Of a stretch of DNA of 64,000 nt, positions 49,408 to 58,295 are shown one piece after another. The stretch lies in the NCBI GenBank assembly GCA_963731625.1, contig CAVSWH010000001.1, forward strand, positions 1,302,001 through 1,366,000, written 5' to 3'. Position 1 is the stretch's first letter. Each line of letters starts with the position of its first letter. A program made the position numbers and the translations under genes. The stretch is from PALSA-555 sp963731625. GTDB lineage: Bacteria > Actinomycetota > Acidimicrobiia > IMCC26256 > PALSA-555. Under the pieces are notes generated by a model, which had not been told where the DNA came from, did no database searches, and saw only the letters and a program-made list of their open reading frames with translations.

Positions 49408-50226
49408 GTGGCCCTCCTCGACGCATCAACCCAACCCCGGATCGTGCGATCCGGACGACGCCCTGGGCCCGCCCCTCCGGCGCGCCGTCGCGTCGCGTCG
49501 ACGGGTCCCGTCACCGCGCCCATCCCGACCCCGAACGGCGGCCCGGCGGCGACCGTCGCGGACCGCCCGGCACCAACCCGAGACCTGCGCTCCGAGCCAC
49601 GGCGCGCGCCCGCCCCCGCACCCACGCCGCGGCGCTCGCGGGCATGGCTCGCCGTCCTCGCCGGCGCGCTGACCGCCGGCCTCGTCACCGGCGGCACCGT
49701 CGCCGCTCTCGGGGTCACCGCCCCCTCAGCGCGCGGCGGCTTGACCGCCGCGGCGGTGCGGGACGCGGTGCGGCGCCTCGGCACGGTTTCGTCGAGCCCG
49801 GCGGCGGTCTCGGTCACGTTCACGCTCGACAACTCGTCGGCTATCCCTGGCTTCGGTGATCACGTGACCTACCGCGCCGTCGGCACGGACACCGCGACGG
49901 TCGACCTGTCGTCGGTCGGCGCGGCGGAGGTCCGACTCGTCGGCACGCGCGCCCGGGTGCAGATCCCGGCGGCGCAGCTCGGAACGGCCGTGCTCGATAC
50001 GTCGCAGAGTGGCGTGGTCAGCCACCACGAGGACTTGGGCACCCGGATCCTCGGGACTGGCATCGCGACAAGCGACCTGCAGAGCGAGGCGGTCACGCGT
50101 CTCGGCGAGCAGGCTCAGACGGACGGCGTGCCGCTGGGCGCGCAGCGGGTGGCGGCCGCCGACGTGCAGCTGGTGCTGAGACGCCTCGGGATCACCAGCG
50201 TCGTGTTTGCGTACGCCTCGAGTTGA
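49408..50226 (+). CDS. Membrane-anchored extracytoplasmic protein of unknown function
   Basis: A 272-residue protein: a disordered Pro/Arg/Ala-rich cytosolic stretch (1-77), one transmembrane helix (AWLAVLAGALTAGLVTGGTVAALG) and an external beta-rich domain of about 165 residues (AAVSVTFTLDNSSAIPGFGD, AEVRLVGTRARVQIPAAQL). It resembles DUF4230-type layouts in general shape, but I cannot confirm that. Start GTG 49408 with a weak AAAGG. Regulation not apparent. Confidence 0.6.
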   Translation: MALLDASTQPRIVRSGRRPGPAPPARRRVASTGPVTAPIPTPNGGPAATVADRPAPTRDLRSEPRRAPAPAPTPRRSRAWLAVLAGALTAGLVTGGTVAALGVTAPSARGGLTAAAVRDAVRRLGTVSSSPAAVSVTFTLDNSSAIPGFGDHVTYRAVGTDTATVDLSSVGAAEVRLVGTRARVQIPAAQLGTAVLDTSQSGVVSHHEDLGTRILGTGIATSDLQSEAVTRLGEQAQTDGVPLGAQRVAAADVQLVLRRLGITSVVFAYASS

Positions 50227-50230
50227 CGCC

Positions 50231-50671
50231 CTAGTTCGAGTACACGCGGGTCGGGGTCACAAGCACGGCGACGCGCTGCTCCTCGGCCATGACGCGATCG
50301 AAGGCGGCCCAGTCCTCGTGCGTGCCGCCCGCGGCGCGGAACACCGACCGCAGCAGCGCGGGGAGGGCATCCGCGTCCACCCCGTCGAGTCGATCGTCGG
50401 GTCCGACGAGCTCGACGGTGCCCTCGACGGTGACCCACCGGTAGCCGGACTGGGCCACGAGCGTGGCGCGGGGGTCGCGCCGCCAATGGCGGAGCTTCAG
50501 CGCGTCGCCGCGCGCCACCAGCCCCGCGACGGGCACGCCGGTCACGGGATGGTCCAGGACGCCCGCGCTCACGATCGAGGCCTGGACCGAGCCATCGGCG
50601 CGCGCCGTGGCGACGACGGCGATGTTGCCTTCGGTCGAAAGCAGGGACGCGAGGTCTGACAGCGAGGCCAT
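50231..50671 (-). CDS. PPOX-class pyridoxamine 5'-phosphate oxidase-like (flavin/F420-binding) protein
   Basis: A 146-residue split-barrel protein: NIAVVATARADGSVQASIVSAG, ALKLRHWRRDPRATLVAQ and YRWVTVEGTVELVG are the family strands that bind the phosphate of FMN or F420. This size and pattern fit the actinobacterial F420-binding PPOX group. It probably reduces a small substrate. Start ATG 50671, leaderless context. It is divergent from the gene at 50752 with 80 bases between starts. Confidence 0.8.
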   Translation of the reverse strand: MASLSDLASLLSTEGNIAVVATARADGSVQASIVSAGVLDHPVTGVPVAGLVARGDALKLRHWRRDPRATLVAQSGYRWVTVEGTVELVGPDDRLDGVDADALPALLRSVFRAAGGTHEDWAAFDRVMAEEQRVAVLVTPTRVYSN

Positions 50672-50677
50672 CGCGGG

Positions 50678-50683
50678 AGTGTA
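50678..50683 (-). promoter_or_regulatory. Candidate -10 hexamer (TACACT) for the PPOX gene
   Basis: TACACT on the minus strand ends six bases before ATG 50671; no RBS is visible. Confidence 0.4.
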
Positions 50684-50739
50684 CGGCCGTGTCCGCCGGC
50701 GCCATCCGGCGCGTGGTCGTCACCCCACTGCCACGGTCG

Positions 50740-50745
50740 TACCAT
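50740..50745 (+). promoter_or_regulatory. Candidate -10 hexamer (TACCAT) for the small gene at 50752
   Basis: TACCAT ends six bases before ATG 50752 and no RBS is present. With the opposite-strand hexamer at 50678-50683 it forms a compact divergent promoter region. Confidence 0.4.
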
Positions 50746-50751
50746 CGGGCC

Positions 50752-51063
50752 ATGGGTTACGAGGTCCCGGCACCGAAGCCGCGCGGCGCCGCCGGTGACG
50801 GCGAGGAGCCGTCGACCGAGCGGCCGATCGACCGGTTCCGCCGGGGCGCGGTCGGCGGGGTGATCGCCGCGGGCCTGCTGGGGCTGCGCGACGCGCTCGA
50901 GGGACGACCCGAGCGCGACGACATCGAGATCGTCGGGCAAGCGCCCCAACCGCAGGGCGGCCCGGCGTTCGACCTCCTGCTCGACCCGGACCACCCCGAG
51001 AACTCGGTGGCGGTCATCCGCTCGACGGGGACGGACGGCGCGGCGCAGCACCCCGAGTCCTGA
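50752..51063 (+). CDS. Hypothetical 103-residue protein
   Basis: An acidic/basic mixed protein with a short amphipathic or weakly hydrophobic middle (GAVGGVIAAGLLGLRDAL, about 33-50) between polar ends. FDLLLDPDHPENSVAVIR near the C-terminus looks like a conserved tail. There is no signal peptide and no catalytic motif; the family is not recognised. It is followed 22 bases later by the nitroreductase gene, which has its own -10-like hexamer. Confidence 0.55.
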   Translation: MGYEVPAPKPRGAAGDGEEPSTERPIDRFRRGAVGGVIAAGLLGLRDALEGRPERDDIEIVGQAPQPQGGPAFDLLLDPDHPENSVAVIRSTGTDGAAQHPES

Positions 51064-51073
51064 CCGGCCCCGA

Positions 51074-51079
51074 TACCGT
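51074..51079 (+). promoter_or_regulatory. Candidate -10 hexamer (TACCGT) for the nitroreductase gene
   Basis: TACCGT ends six bases before ATG 51086, without a Shine-Dalgarno sequence; the same geometry as at 39101 and 50740. Confidence 0.4.
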
Positions 51080-51085
51080 GCCGGC

Positions 51086-51730
51086 ATGGGCGCGGAGCCG
51101 ACGGACGAGCTGCTCACGACGACGCGCGCCGTGCGGCGACGCCTGGACCTCGACCGGCCCGTCGATCCGACCCTGATCGAGGAGTGCCTGCGCATCGCGC
51201 TGCAGGCCCCGAACGGCGGCAACCAGCAGGGCTGGCACTTCGTCGTCGTCACCGAAGCCGAGCGTCGCCGCGCGGTCGCCGACGCGTTCCGGCGCGGCGC
51301 GGTGGCGTACGCCCAGCGCGCCGACAAGCCGCCGGGGCCGGCCCGCCGGGACGACGAGCGGCTCGCCCGTCGCCGGGTCATGGCGTCCGCCGCGTACTTG
51401 TTCGAGCACCTCGACGAGGTGCCCGTCCTCGTCATCGCCTGCATCGAGGGCCGGGCCGATGTCGGGCCCCTGGTCGACCAGGCGACGGCCTACGGCTCGA
51501 TCCTGCCCGCGGTGTGGACCTTCATGCTCGCGGCGCACGCCCGCGGGCTCGGCACCTCGTGGACCACGGCGCACCTCATGCTCGAGGAGGAGATGGCCTC
51601 CCTCCTCGGGATCCCCTCCTCGGACGTGACCCAGGTCGCGCTCGTGCCGGTCGCGCACACCGTGGGCCGCGAGTTCCATCCCGCGCCCCGCCGTCCCGTC
51701 GAGGACGTCGTGCACTGGGAGCGCTGGTAG
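51086..51730 (+). CDS. Nitroreductase family protein
   Basis: A 214-residue FMN-binding nitroreductase. TTTRAVRRRLDLDRPVD supplies the FMN-phosphate arginines, ALQAPNGGNQQGWHFVVV the isoalloxazine site, and AHARGLGTSWTTAHLM with LGIPSSDVTQVALVPVAH the C-terminal half. It should reduce nitro, quinone or enone groups with NAD(P)H or F420H2. The neighbouring PPOX protein may share the cofactor. Confidence 0.88.
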   Translation: MGAEPTDELLTTTRAVRRRLDLDRPVDPTLIEECLRIALQAPNGGNQQGWHFVVVTEAERRRAVADAFRRGAVAYAQRADKPPGPARRDDERLARRRVMASAAYLFEHLDEVPVLVIACIEGRADVGPLVDQATAYGSILPAVWTFMLAAHARGLGTSWTTAHLMLEEEMASLLGIPSSDVTQVALVPVAHTVGREFHPAPRRPVEDVVHWERW

Positions 51731-51736
51731 CGCCCG

Positions 51737-53173
51737 TCAGTGCGTCGGGACCGGGCTGGCCTCGTACGCGGCGGCGGCCATCCGCAGGTAGCCGCCGTCG
51801 TCGTCGGCGACCGTCGACACGTGGGTGTTGCAGACGGTGCCGCTGCTCAGTCCGTCGCTGGTGCAGATCGGCGTCGGGTTCGTGACGCCGTCGCCCTGCC
51901 CGTCGGTGTTGGTCGTGCTGCCCGCGTTGCCGCGGCCGTAGAGCACGCCGATGACGCCGACGCTGCCCAGCTCGGCCATGTGGCCGAAGAAGTACTCGGC
52001 CCGGTTGTCCTGGTAGTGGCCGGGCGTGTTGTTGTCGGTGTCGAAGTACTGGTTCCCGAGGGGCACCTGCCAGACCATGGCGCGCCGGCCCGTCGCCGCC
52101 GTGACCGCGCCGAGGTAGTCCTCCCAGCGGGCGAAGTCAGGGACGGTGACGTTCAGCCGGTCCCAGAATGCGTCGGGTCGGCCGTCGACGTACTTGTAGT
52201 AGCCGGCGTCGCGGTCGTCGACGTCGTTGAAGACCAGGTCGTACGTCGACGTGTTGGCCGGCGCCTGGCTGACGCCGCTCGCCGCGGCGAAGTCTCCGGC
52301 CAACGTCCCCTGCGTCGTGCCGCTGAGCGTCGGGTCGGGGTCACTGCCGATGTCGCGCAGCGTCGCCCAGTTGCTGACGTGGAACGCGAGCCGCACGTTC
52401 GGCGCGTACACGTCGCGGAGGTGCAGCAGCGCGAGGTTGAAGCCCTGGTAGGTGTCCGGATAGCCGGCCGCGGCGGCATAGCCGGAGCTGGCGACCGACG
52501 CGTGGAGCAGGGTGGGGTCGTTGCCCGTCCCGCTGCAGAAGCCGTAGCACGACGGGGACGACAGCACGGCCTGTTCGGCGTAGCCGGAGAGGTCCGGCTC
52601 GACCTGCACGATCGTCGTCGCGCCGTACCCCGTCACGCCGCCGGAGGTCCCCGCGCCGAGGCGCTGCATGAGCGTCGCGAAGTCGGCGTAGTACGCCGCC
52701 ATGAGCGACGGCGTGTTGAGGTTTGTGAGGTCCTTCTGCGCCTCGGCGCAGGCGCCGCAGCTGCCGCTCGACTGCAGCAGCATGTAGTACGAGAACACGG
52801 GGATCGTCCCGCGCGCGTGCGCCGCGTTCGCGTAGAGGTCGGGGAACTCGGCGCTGGCGTTCCACGTCTGCCAGCCCTGGCCGGTGTTCACGCCGCCCGC
52901 GAGGTACTGGTACGCGTAGTCGAAGGGCACCCCGGTACTCGCCACCCAGCCGCCGGGGGCGAGGTCGTCGGGGCTCGCGGCGAGCCCGACGCCGACGTGG
53001 GTCGGGAGCCCAGCCGGCACGACGCCGCTCGGGGTGCGGGGCGGGGCGGGCGGCGCGGCGGGGGGTGGTGGTACGACGACCGGGGCGCAGGCCGCGCCGA
53101 GGGCGACGAGGGCCACCAGGGCCACGAGGGACCAGCCAGCGGCCGGGTGGCGTCGCTCTGGGCCTGGTCTCAC
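51737..53173 (-). CDS. Secreted TIM-barrel, glycoside-hydrolase-like protein
   Basis: A 478-residue protein. The signal peptide (GWSLVALVALVALGAAC) ends in a cysteine but with a poor lipobox, so lipoprotein status is uncertain. A Pro-rich spacer follows. TTIVQVEPDLSGYAEQA, RLAFHVSNWATLRD, TYDLVFNDVDDRDAGYY and RAMVWQVPLGNQYFDTD appear at intervals typical of barrel strands with acidic residues that could be catalytic. Several cysteines occur in pairs (SSGSCGACAE, SCYGFCSG). The family and substrate are not recognised; likely an extracellular glycan hydrolase. Start GTG 53173 with GAGGAG upstream. Confidence 0.65.
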   Translation of the reverse strand: MRPGPERRHPAAGWSLVALVALVALGAACAPVVVPPPPAAPPAPPRTPSGVVPAGLPTHVGVGLAASPDDLAPGGWVASTGVPFDYAYQYLAGGVNTGQGWQTWNASAEFPDLYANAAHARGTIPVFSYYMLLQSSGSCGACAEAQKDLTNLNTPSLMAAYYADFATLMQRLGAGTSGGVTGYGATTIVQVEPDLSGYAEQAVLSSPSCYGFCSGTGNDPTLLHASVASSGYAAAAGYPDTYQGFNLALLHLRDVYAPNVRLAFHVSNWATLRDIGSDPDPTLSGTTQGTLAGDFAAASGVSQAPANTSTYDLVFNDVDDRDAGYYKYVDGRPDAFWDRLNVTVPDFARWEDYLGAVTAATGRRAMVWQVPLGNQYFDTDNNTPGHYQDNRAEYFFGHMAELGSVGVIGVLYGRGNAGSTTNTDGQGDGVTNPTPICTSDGLSSGTVCNTHVSTVADDDGGYLRMAAAAYEASPVPTH

Positions 53174-53296
53174 CGCACTCCTCGGGTCGCGAGTCCATGG
53201 TGTCGACCACCACGGTGCCCGTCCTGAAGCCGCCTTGTGTCGCCGCGGCGAGGCGGGTGAGGATCGGGCACCGGGGACCGACGAAGGGGAGCTGAC

Positions 53297-54286
53297 GTGG
53301 AGCTACGACCGCTGGGGCGGACGGGTGTCCGGGTGTCGGAGCTGTGCCTCGGCGCGATGACGTTCGGCCGGGAGGCCGACGAGGCCACGAGCAAGCGGAT
53401 CCTCGACCGGTTCCTCGACGCCGGCGGCAACTTCGTCGACACCGCGAACGTGTACTCAACCGGGGTCTCCGAGGAGATCACCGGGCGGGCGCTCGGCGCC
53501 AAGCGCGACGACGTGGTGCTGGCGACGAAGGTGCGCTTTCCCATGGGCGAGGGCCCCAACGACGTCGGGCTGTCGCGGCGCCACATCCGGCTCGCCGTGG
53601 AGGCGTCGCTGCGCCGCCTCGGGACCGAGTGGATCGACCTGTACCAGGTGCACTGCTGGGACGCGCGCACGCCGCTCGAAGAGACCCTCTCCACCCTCAA
53701 CGACCTCGTCCACGAGGGCAAGGTGCGCTACCTCGGTGCGAGCAACTACGCGGCCTGGCACCTCGCCACGGGGCTCGGCATCTCGACGCTCCACGACTGG
53801 GAGCCCTTCTCGTCGCTGCAGCCCGAGTACTCGCTCATCACCCGCGACATCGAGCGCGAGCTGCTGCCCCTGTGCCGAGACCGCGGGCTCGCCGTGCTCC
53901 CGTGGAGCCCGCTCGGCGGCGGGATCCTCACCGGGAAGTACCGCCGCGGCGAGGACCTGCCGGCGGGGACGCGCGGCGGCGACACCGAGGAGCCGATCAC
54001 GTTCACCTACCGCCTCGACGACCGGGCGTGGAAGATCGTCGACGCCGTCGGGAAGGTCGCGGCGGACACGGGCAAGACCCCCGCGCAGGTCGCCTTGAAC
54101 TGGGTGCTCGCCCGGCCCGGGATCACCGCGCCGATCATCGGGGTCCGCAACCTCGGCCAGCTCGAGGACAACCTCGGGGCGCTCGGCTGGGAGCTCGAGG
54201 ACGACCAGCGCACGGCGCTGTTCTGGGCGAGCGCCTTCCCGCGCGGCTACCCGTACGATTTCATCGAGTTCGCCAACCACGACTGA
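53297..54286 (+). CDS. Aldo/keto reductase
   Basis: A 329-residue AKR. The catalytic tetrad is visible: Asp48 (NFVDTANVY), Tyr53, Lys78 (LATKVR) and His119 (LYQVHCWD). PWSPLGGGILTGKYRRG is the cofactor loop seen in YajO/Gfo-like AKRs, and ITAPIIGVRNLGQLEDNLGAL binds the NADPH phosphate. It reduces aldehydes or ketones. Start GTG 53297 with GGGGAG upstream. Confidence 0.9.
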   Translation: MELRPLGRTGVRVSELCLGAMTFGREADEATSKRILDRFLDAGGNFVDTANVYSTGVSEEITGRALGAKRDDVVLATKVRFPMGEGPNDVGLSRRHIRLAVEASLRRLGTEWIDLYQVHCWDARTPLEETLSTLNDLVHEGKVRYLGASNYAAWHLATGLGISTLHDWEPFSSLQPEYSLITRDIERELLPLCRDRGLAVLPWSPLGGGILTGKYRRGEDLPAGTRGGDTEEPITFTYRLDDRAWKIVDAVGKVAADTGKTPAQVALNWVLARPGITAPIIGVRNLGQLEDNLGALGWELEDDQRTALFWASAFPRGYPYDFIEFANHD

Positions 54287-54304
54287 GCGCGGCCAGCCCG
54301 GGCC

Positions 54305-56216
54305 TCAGGCCGGCTGGTTCGCCGGGCTTGCCGTTGGCGGCTCGTGCACGCGCTGGCCGGCGAACTGGGTGCGGTGCAGCTCGGCAAAAAGGCCACCGGC
54401 TTCGAGGAGCTCCTCGTGGCGGCCGTGCTCGACGACGCGGCCGTCGTCGACGACCAGGATCTGGTCGGCGTCGCGCACCGTGGACAGCCGGTGGGCGATC
54501 ACGAGCGAGGTGCGCCCGGCGAGCGCCGTCTCCAGCGCCCGCTGTACCGCGAGCTCGGACTCGGAATCGAGGTGCGCGGTCGCCTCGTCGAGCACGACGA
54601 TGGCGGGCGCCTTCAGCAGCAGGCGGGCGATCGCCAGCCGCTGCTTCTCGCCGCCCGAGAGCCGATAGCCGCGGTCGCCGACCACCGTGTCGAGCCCGTC
54701 GGCGAGCCCGGAGACGAGCGGCCAGATCTGCGCGGCGCGCAGCACCGACTCGAGCTCCTCCTGCGTGGCGTCGGGCTTGGCGTAGAGCAGGTTCGAGCGG
54801 ATGGTCTCGTGGAACATGTGCGCGTCCTGGGTCACCATCCCGATGCTCCGCCGGAGCGAATCGAGGGTGGTGTCCCGGACGTCGACGCCGTTGATGCGGA
54901 CCGCGCCGGAGCGCACGTCGTAGAGCCGCGACACCAGGGAGCAGATCGTGGTCTTGCCGGCGCCGGAGGGCCCGACGAGCGCCGTCATCGTCCCGGGCTC
55001 GACCCGGAAGCTGACGTCGTGGAGGATCTGGGCGCCCGACGTGCGGTCGAGGCTCGCGACCGATTCGAGGGACGCGAGGGACACCTCGTCGGGACTCGGG
55101 TACGAGAAGTCGACGTGGTCGAACTCGACCAGGGCCGGGCCCCGGGGGATCTCGACGGCGTCGGGCTTCTCCTGGATCATCGGCGGGAGGTCCAGCACCT
55201 CGAAGACCCGCTCGAAGGAAACCAGGGTCGTCATCAGGTCGACGTTGATGTTCGACAGCTGGGTGAGCGGCCCGTAGAGGCGCGCGAGGTACGCGGTGAG
55301 GGCGACGAGCGTCCCGATGCTCAGCACGCCGTCGACGGCGAGGACGCCGCCCCACCCGTAGACGAGCGCGGTGGCCAGCGCCGCGGTGAGCGTGAGGGCC
55401 ACGAAGAAGAACCGGGCGTACATCGCCTGGGTGATGCCGATGTCGCGGACCCGTCCGGCTCGCCGGTTGAACGTGTCCGACTCGTCCCGTGGGCGGCCGA
55501 ACAGCTTGACGAGCAGCGCCCCCGAGACGTTGAAACGCTCGGTCATCGTGGTGTTCATCTCGGCGTTCAGCACGTACGCCTCGCGGGTGATCGCCTGCAT
55601 GCGCCGCCCGAGCCACCGGGCCGGGAGCAGGAAGATCGGCAGGAGCACGAGCGCCAGGAGCGTGATCTCCCACGAGAGGAAGAACATCACCACGAGGATG
55701 AACAGGACGACGATGAGGTTGCCGATCACCGTCGAGAGGACGTCGGTGAACGCTTCCTGTGCGCCGAGCACGTCGTTGTTGAGCCGGCGTGACGAGCGCG
55801 CCGGTCTGCGTGCGGGTGAAGAAGGCGATCGGCATGCGCTGCACGTGGTCGAACACGCGGGTGCGCATGTCGTAGATCAGGCCCTCCCCGATGCGGGCGG
55901 ACACATATCGCTGCGCGAGCGAGAGCAGGGCGTCGAGGATCGCGAGCCCCGCCACGAGGAGCGCGAGGCTGACGATGAGCTCCGTGTCGTTCTTCAGGAT
56001 GCCGTTGTTGATGATGTCCCGGAGGATGAGCGGGTTCACCGCGGTGATCACCGCGTCGAGGATGACGAGCACCAAGAAGAAGACGAGGACGACCTTGTAC
56101 GGCGCGGCGAAGCGCATGATGCGCTTCGCGGTGCCCTTCGCGACCTTCACGTCGGTGACGGACTGGTCGCGTCGAAGCGACCGCATCGCGCCCCACATCG
56201 GGCTGCCGTGACCCAT
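54305..56216 (-). pseudogene. ABC exporter (TMD-NBD half transporter) interrupted by a one-base frameshift
   Basis: From ATG 56216 the frame encodes 148 residues (MGHGSPMWGAMRSLRRDQ, helices 1-3, ending RTQTGALVT). The sequence then continues in the next frame as RLNNDVLGAQEAFTDVLSTV to 54305. One extra base at about 55784-55787 (GCCGG where GCGG is expected) explains the break; removing it gives a normal 636-residue LmrA/MsbA-type exporter. The NBD is intact: GPSGAGKTT, LSGGEKQR, VVLDEATAHLD. It may be a real inactivation or a sequencing error. The gene start overlaps the MarR stop (TGATG), so the regulator and pump form one operon. Confidence 0.75.
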
Positions 56217-56693
56217 CAGCGATCCTCCGACTCGTCGGTGGCGCCCACCGAGCCGAGCAGCCGCGCGAGCTCGACCCGCTCGTCGCCGGACAGTGGCGCG
56301 AAGAGCTCCTCGGCCGTCGCGCGCCGGGCGCGGTGCAGCCGCTCGAGCACCGCGCGACCCGCCGAGGTCGGGGTGACGAACAGGCACCGCCGGTCGTGCG
56401 GGTCCGGATCGCGCACGACGAGCCCGGCCGCCTCGAGGCCGTCGATCATCGTCGTGACCGACCGGGGCACGATCTCCATCTGGGCGGCGAGGTCCGCCAT
56501 GCGCATCGGCGAGGGTGCGCCGGCCAGGACTCGCATCACTCGGGCCTGGCCGAAGGTGACCCCGAGCGGGGCCAGCTCCTTCGCCGCGCCGCGGCGGAGC
56601 CGCCACGAGGCGCGGACGATGAGCTCGGCCAGCGCCGCGGCCGAAATCGGCGTCGGCCCGGGCCTGGGGTCGTCCCACGCCCGCGGTCGTCAT
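56216..56693 (-). pseudogene. MarR-family regulator with a one-base frameshift near its N-terminus
   Basis: ATG 56693 opens MTTAGVGRPQARADADFGR; within the next ten codons the family sequence moves to the adjacent frame (ALAELIVRASWRLRRGAAKEL ...). That frame has no start of its own except an internal GTG at 56539, which would delete the first helices. One extra G in a CGCGGCG run (about 56636-56645) restores a 158-residue MarR protein. DNA-binding elements ADLAAQMEIVPRSVTTMIDGLEAAGLV and the wing DPHDRRCLFVTPTSAG are intact. It is expected to repress its own promoter and the exporter gene. Confidence 0.7.
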
Positions 56694-56713
56694 CGCTCCG
56701 TCCAGATCATCAG

Positions 56714-56724
56714 ACACTGAGTGT
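56714..56724. promoter_or_regulatory. Palindromic operator candidate overlapping the MarR -10 region
   Basis: ACACTGAGTGT is a perfect 5-bp inverted repeat around one base. The minus-strand hexamer TACACT (56720-56725), a -10 candidate for the marR-ABC operon, overlaps it, so a bound MarR dimer would block transcription. It lies 21 bases upstream of ATG 56693. Confidence 0.5.
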
Positions 56725-56843
56725 AGCGCATAGTGAGGGACCCTCCCTAATTTCCCGCGTCTCGGCCTGCACCGGAGGGGCCGCCGGGCGGCCTCGAAGG
56801 CCGGCCATAGGCTCCGCCCCGTCTCGACGCGAGGGAGGTCACG

Positions 56844-58232
56844 GTGCCGCTCGCCCGCCAGGTGCCGCCCAGCTTGCAGGACCGCGAGGTCGCAGCCAAC
56901 CCGATGTACGCCGGGATCGGCGAGGTCACCATCCCGACCTTCAAGCTGGGCGACCAGTGCCTGCCGGCGTCCACGGCCGCGCAGATCGTGCGCGACGAGC
57001 TGATGCTCGACGGCAACGCGCGGCTGAACCTGGCGACGTTCGTCAGCACCTGGATGGAGCCCGAGGCGACCGACCTCATGGCCGCGTGCTTCGACAAGAA
57101 CATCGTCGACCGCGACGAGTACCCCCAGAGCGCCGAGCTCGAGAAGCGCTGCGTCAACATCCTCGCCCATCTCTGGCGGTCACCCGACGACGAGCAGGCC
57201 GTCGGGTGCTCGACGACCGGCTCGAGCGAGGCGGCGATGCTCGGCGGTCTGGCGCTGAAGCGCCGCTGGGAGGCCCGACGCCGCGGCGCCGGGCTCGACG
57301 ACACGAAGCCGAACCTGGTCATGGGCATCAACGTCCAGGTCTGCTGGGAGAAGTTCTGTCGCTACTTCGACGTGGAGCCGCGCCTCGTGCCGCTCGAGGC
57401 CGGTCGCCGGCACCTCACGGCCGCGACGGCGCTGCCGCGGTGTGACGACCACACCATCGGCGTCGTCGGGATCCTCGGCTCGACCTTCGACGGCAGCTAC
57501 GAGCCGATCGCGGACATCGCGGCGGCGCTCGACAAGCTGGCGGCCGACGGCGGGCCTGACATCCCGATCCACGTGGACGCGGCGTCGGGGGGCTTCGTCG
57601 CCCCGTTCCTCGACCCGGACCTCGAGTGGGACTTCCGTCTGCGCCGCGTCGCGTCGATCAACGCGTCTGGCCACAAGTACGGGCTGGTGTACCCGAACGT
57701 CGGCTGGGTGGTCTGGCGCGACGAGCAGGCCCTGCCCGACGAGCTCGTGTTCGCCGTCAACTACCTCGGCGGGAACGAGTCGACGTTCTCGCTGAACTTC
57801 TCGCGCTCGGCCGCCCCGGTGATCGCGCAGTACTACAACTTCCTGCGCCTCGGCCGGCACGGGTACCGCCAGGTGCAGACCGCCACCCGCGACGTCGCCC
57901 GCCACCTGGCGGCCGGCATCGACAAACTCGACCCGTTCGTCCTGCTCACCCGCGCCCTGCATCTGCCGGTGTTCGCCTTCACCGTCCGCGACGACGAGCA
58001 GCGCTTCACCGTCTACGACGTGTCGCGCGCCCTGCGGGAGCGCGGCTGGCTCGTCCCGGCGTACGCGCTCCCGGCGCACCTCGAGCACCAGTCCGTGCTG
58101 CGCATCGTCGTGCGCAACGGGTTCAGCCGCGACCTCGGCGACGGGCTCCTCGTGGACCTCCGGGACGCGCTCAGCGAGCTGCGCTCCCAGCCCGCGCCGC
58201 TCAGCAACCCGGTGCCGGCGTTCCACCATTGA
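56844..58232 (+). CDS. gadB: Glutamate decarboxylase
   Basis: A 462-residue PLP enzyme. Asp245 in IPIHVDAASGGFVAPF pairs with the PLP pyridine nitrogen, and Lys278 in SINASGHKYG forms the Schiff base. VGCSTTGSSEAAMLGGLALK is the phosphate-binding region and NLATFVSTWMEPEATDLM the N-terminal signature of GadB. It converts glutamate to GABA using a proton, contributing to acid resistance or GABA metabolism. No glutamate/GABA antiporter is adjacent. Start GTG 56844, GGGAGG upstream. Confidence 0.92.
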   Translation: MPLARQVPPSLQDREVAANPMYAGIGEVTIPTFKLGDQCLPASTAAQIVRDELMLDGNARLNLATFVSTWMEPEATDLMAACFDKNIVDRDEYPQSAELEKRCVNILAHLWRSPDDEQAVGCSTTGSSEAAMLGGLALKRRWEARRRGAGLDDTKPNLVMGINVQVCWEKFCRYFDVEPRLVPLEAGRRHLTAATALPRCDDHTIGVVGILGSTFDGSYEPIADIAAALDKLAADGGPDIPIHVDAASGGFVAPFLDPDLEWDFRLRRVASINASGHKYGLVYPNVGWVVWRDEQALPDELVFAVNYLGGNESTFSLNFSRSAAPVIAQYYNFLRLGRHGYRQVQTATRDVARHLAAGIDKLDPFVLLTRALHLPVFAFTVRDDEQRFTVYDVSRALRERGWLVPAYALPAHLEHQSVLRIVVRNGFSRDLGDGLLVDLRDALSELRSQPAPLSNPVPAFHH

Positions 58233-58236
58233 CGCA

Positions 58237-58261
58237 CGTCCCAAATTTCGGTAAGGACGTT
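58237..58261. promoter_or_regulatory. Inverted repeat ACGTCC-N13-GGACGT between gadB and the response-regulator gene
   Basis: Arms at 58237-58242 and 58256-58261 enclose an AT-rich core (AAATTTCGGTAA), unusual for this GC-rich DNA. It could be a weak terminator of gadB or a binding site for the two-component regulator encoded downstream. Confidence 0.35.
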
Positions 58262-58295
58262 CGCCGGCCACTCGCGCGGATGGGAAAGTAGGGCG

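Noticed and set aside
54261..57170. 969-codon open frame on the minus strand spanning the MarR and ABC region
   Set aside because: Only pieces of it match protein families (MarR N-terminus, exporter N-terminus). It is a by-product of GC-rich codon bias and the two frameshifts, not one gene.
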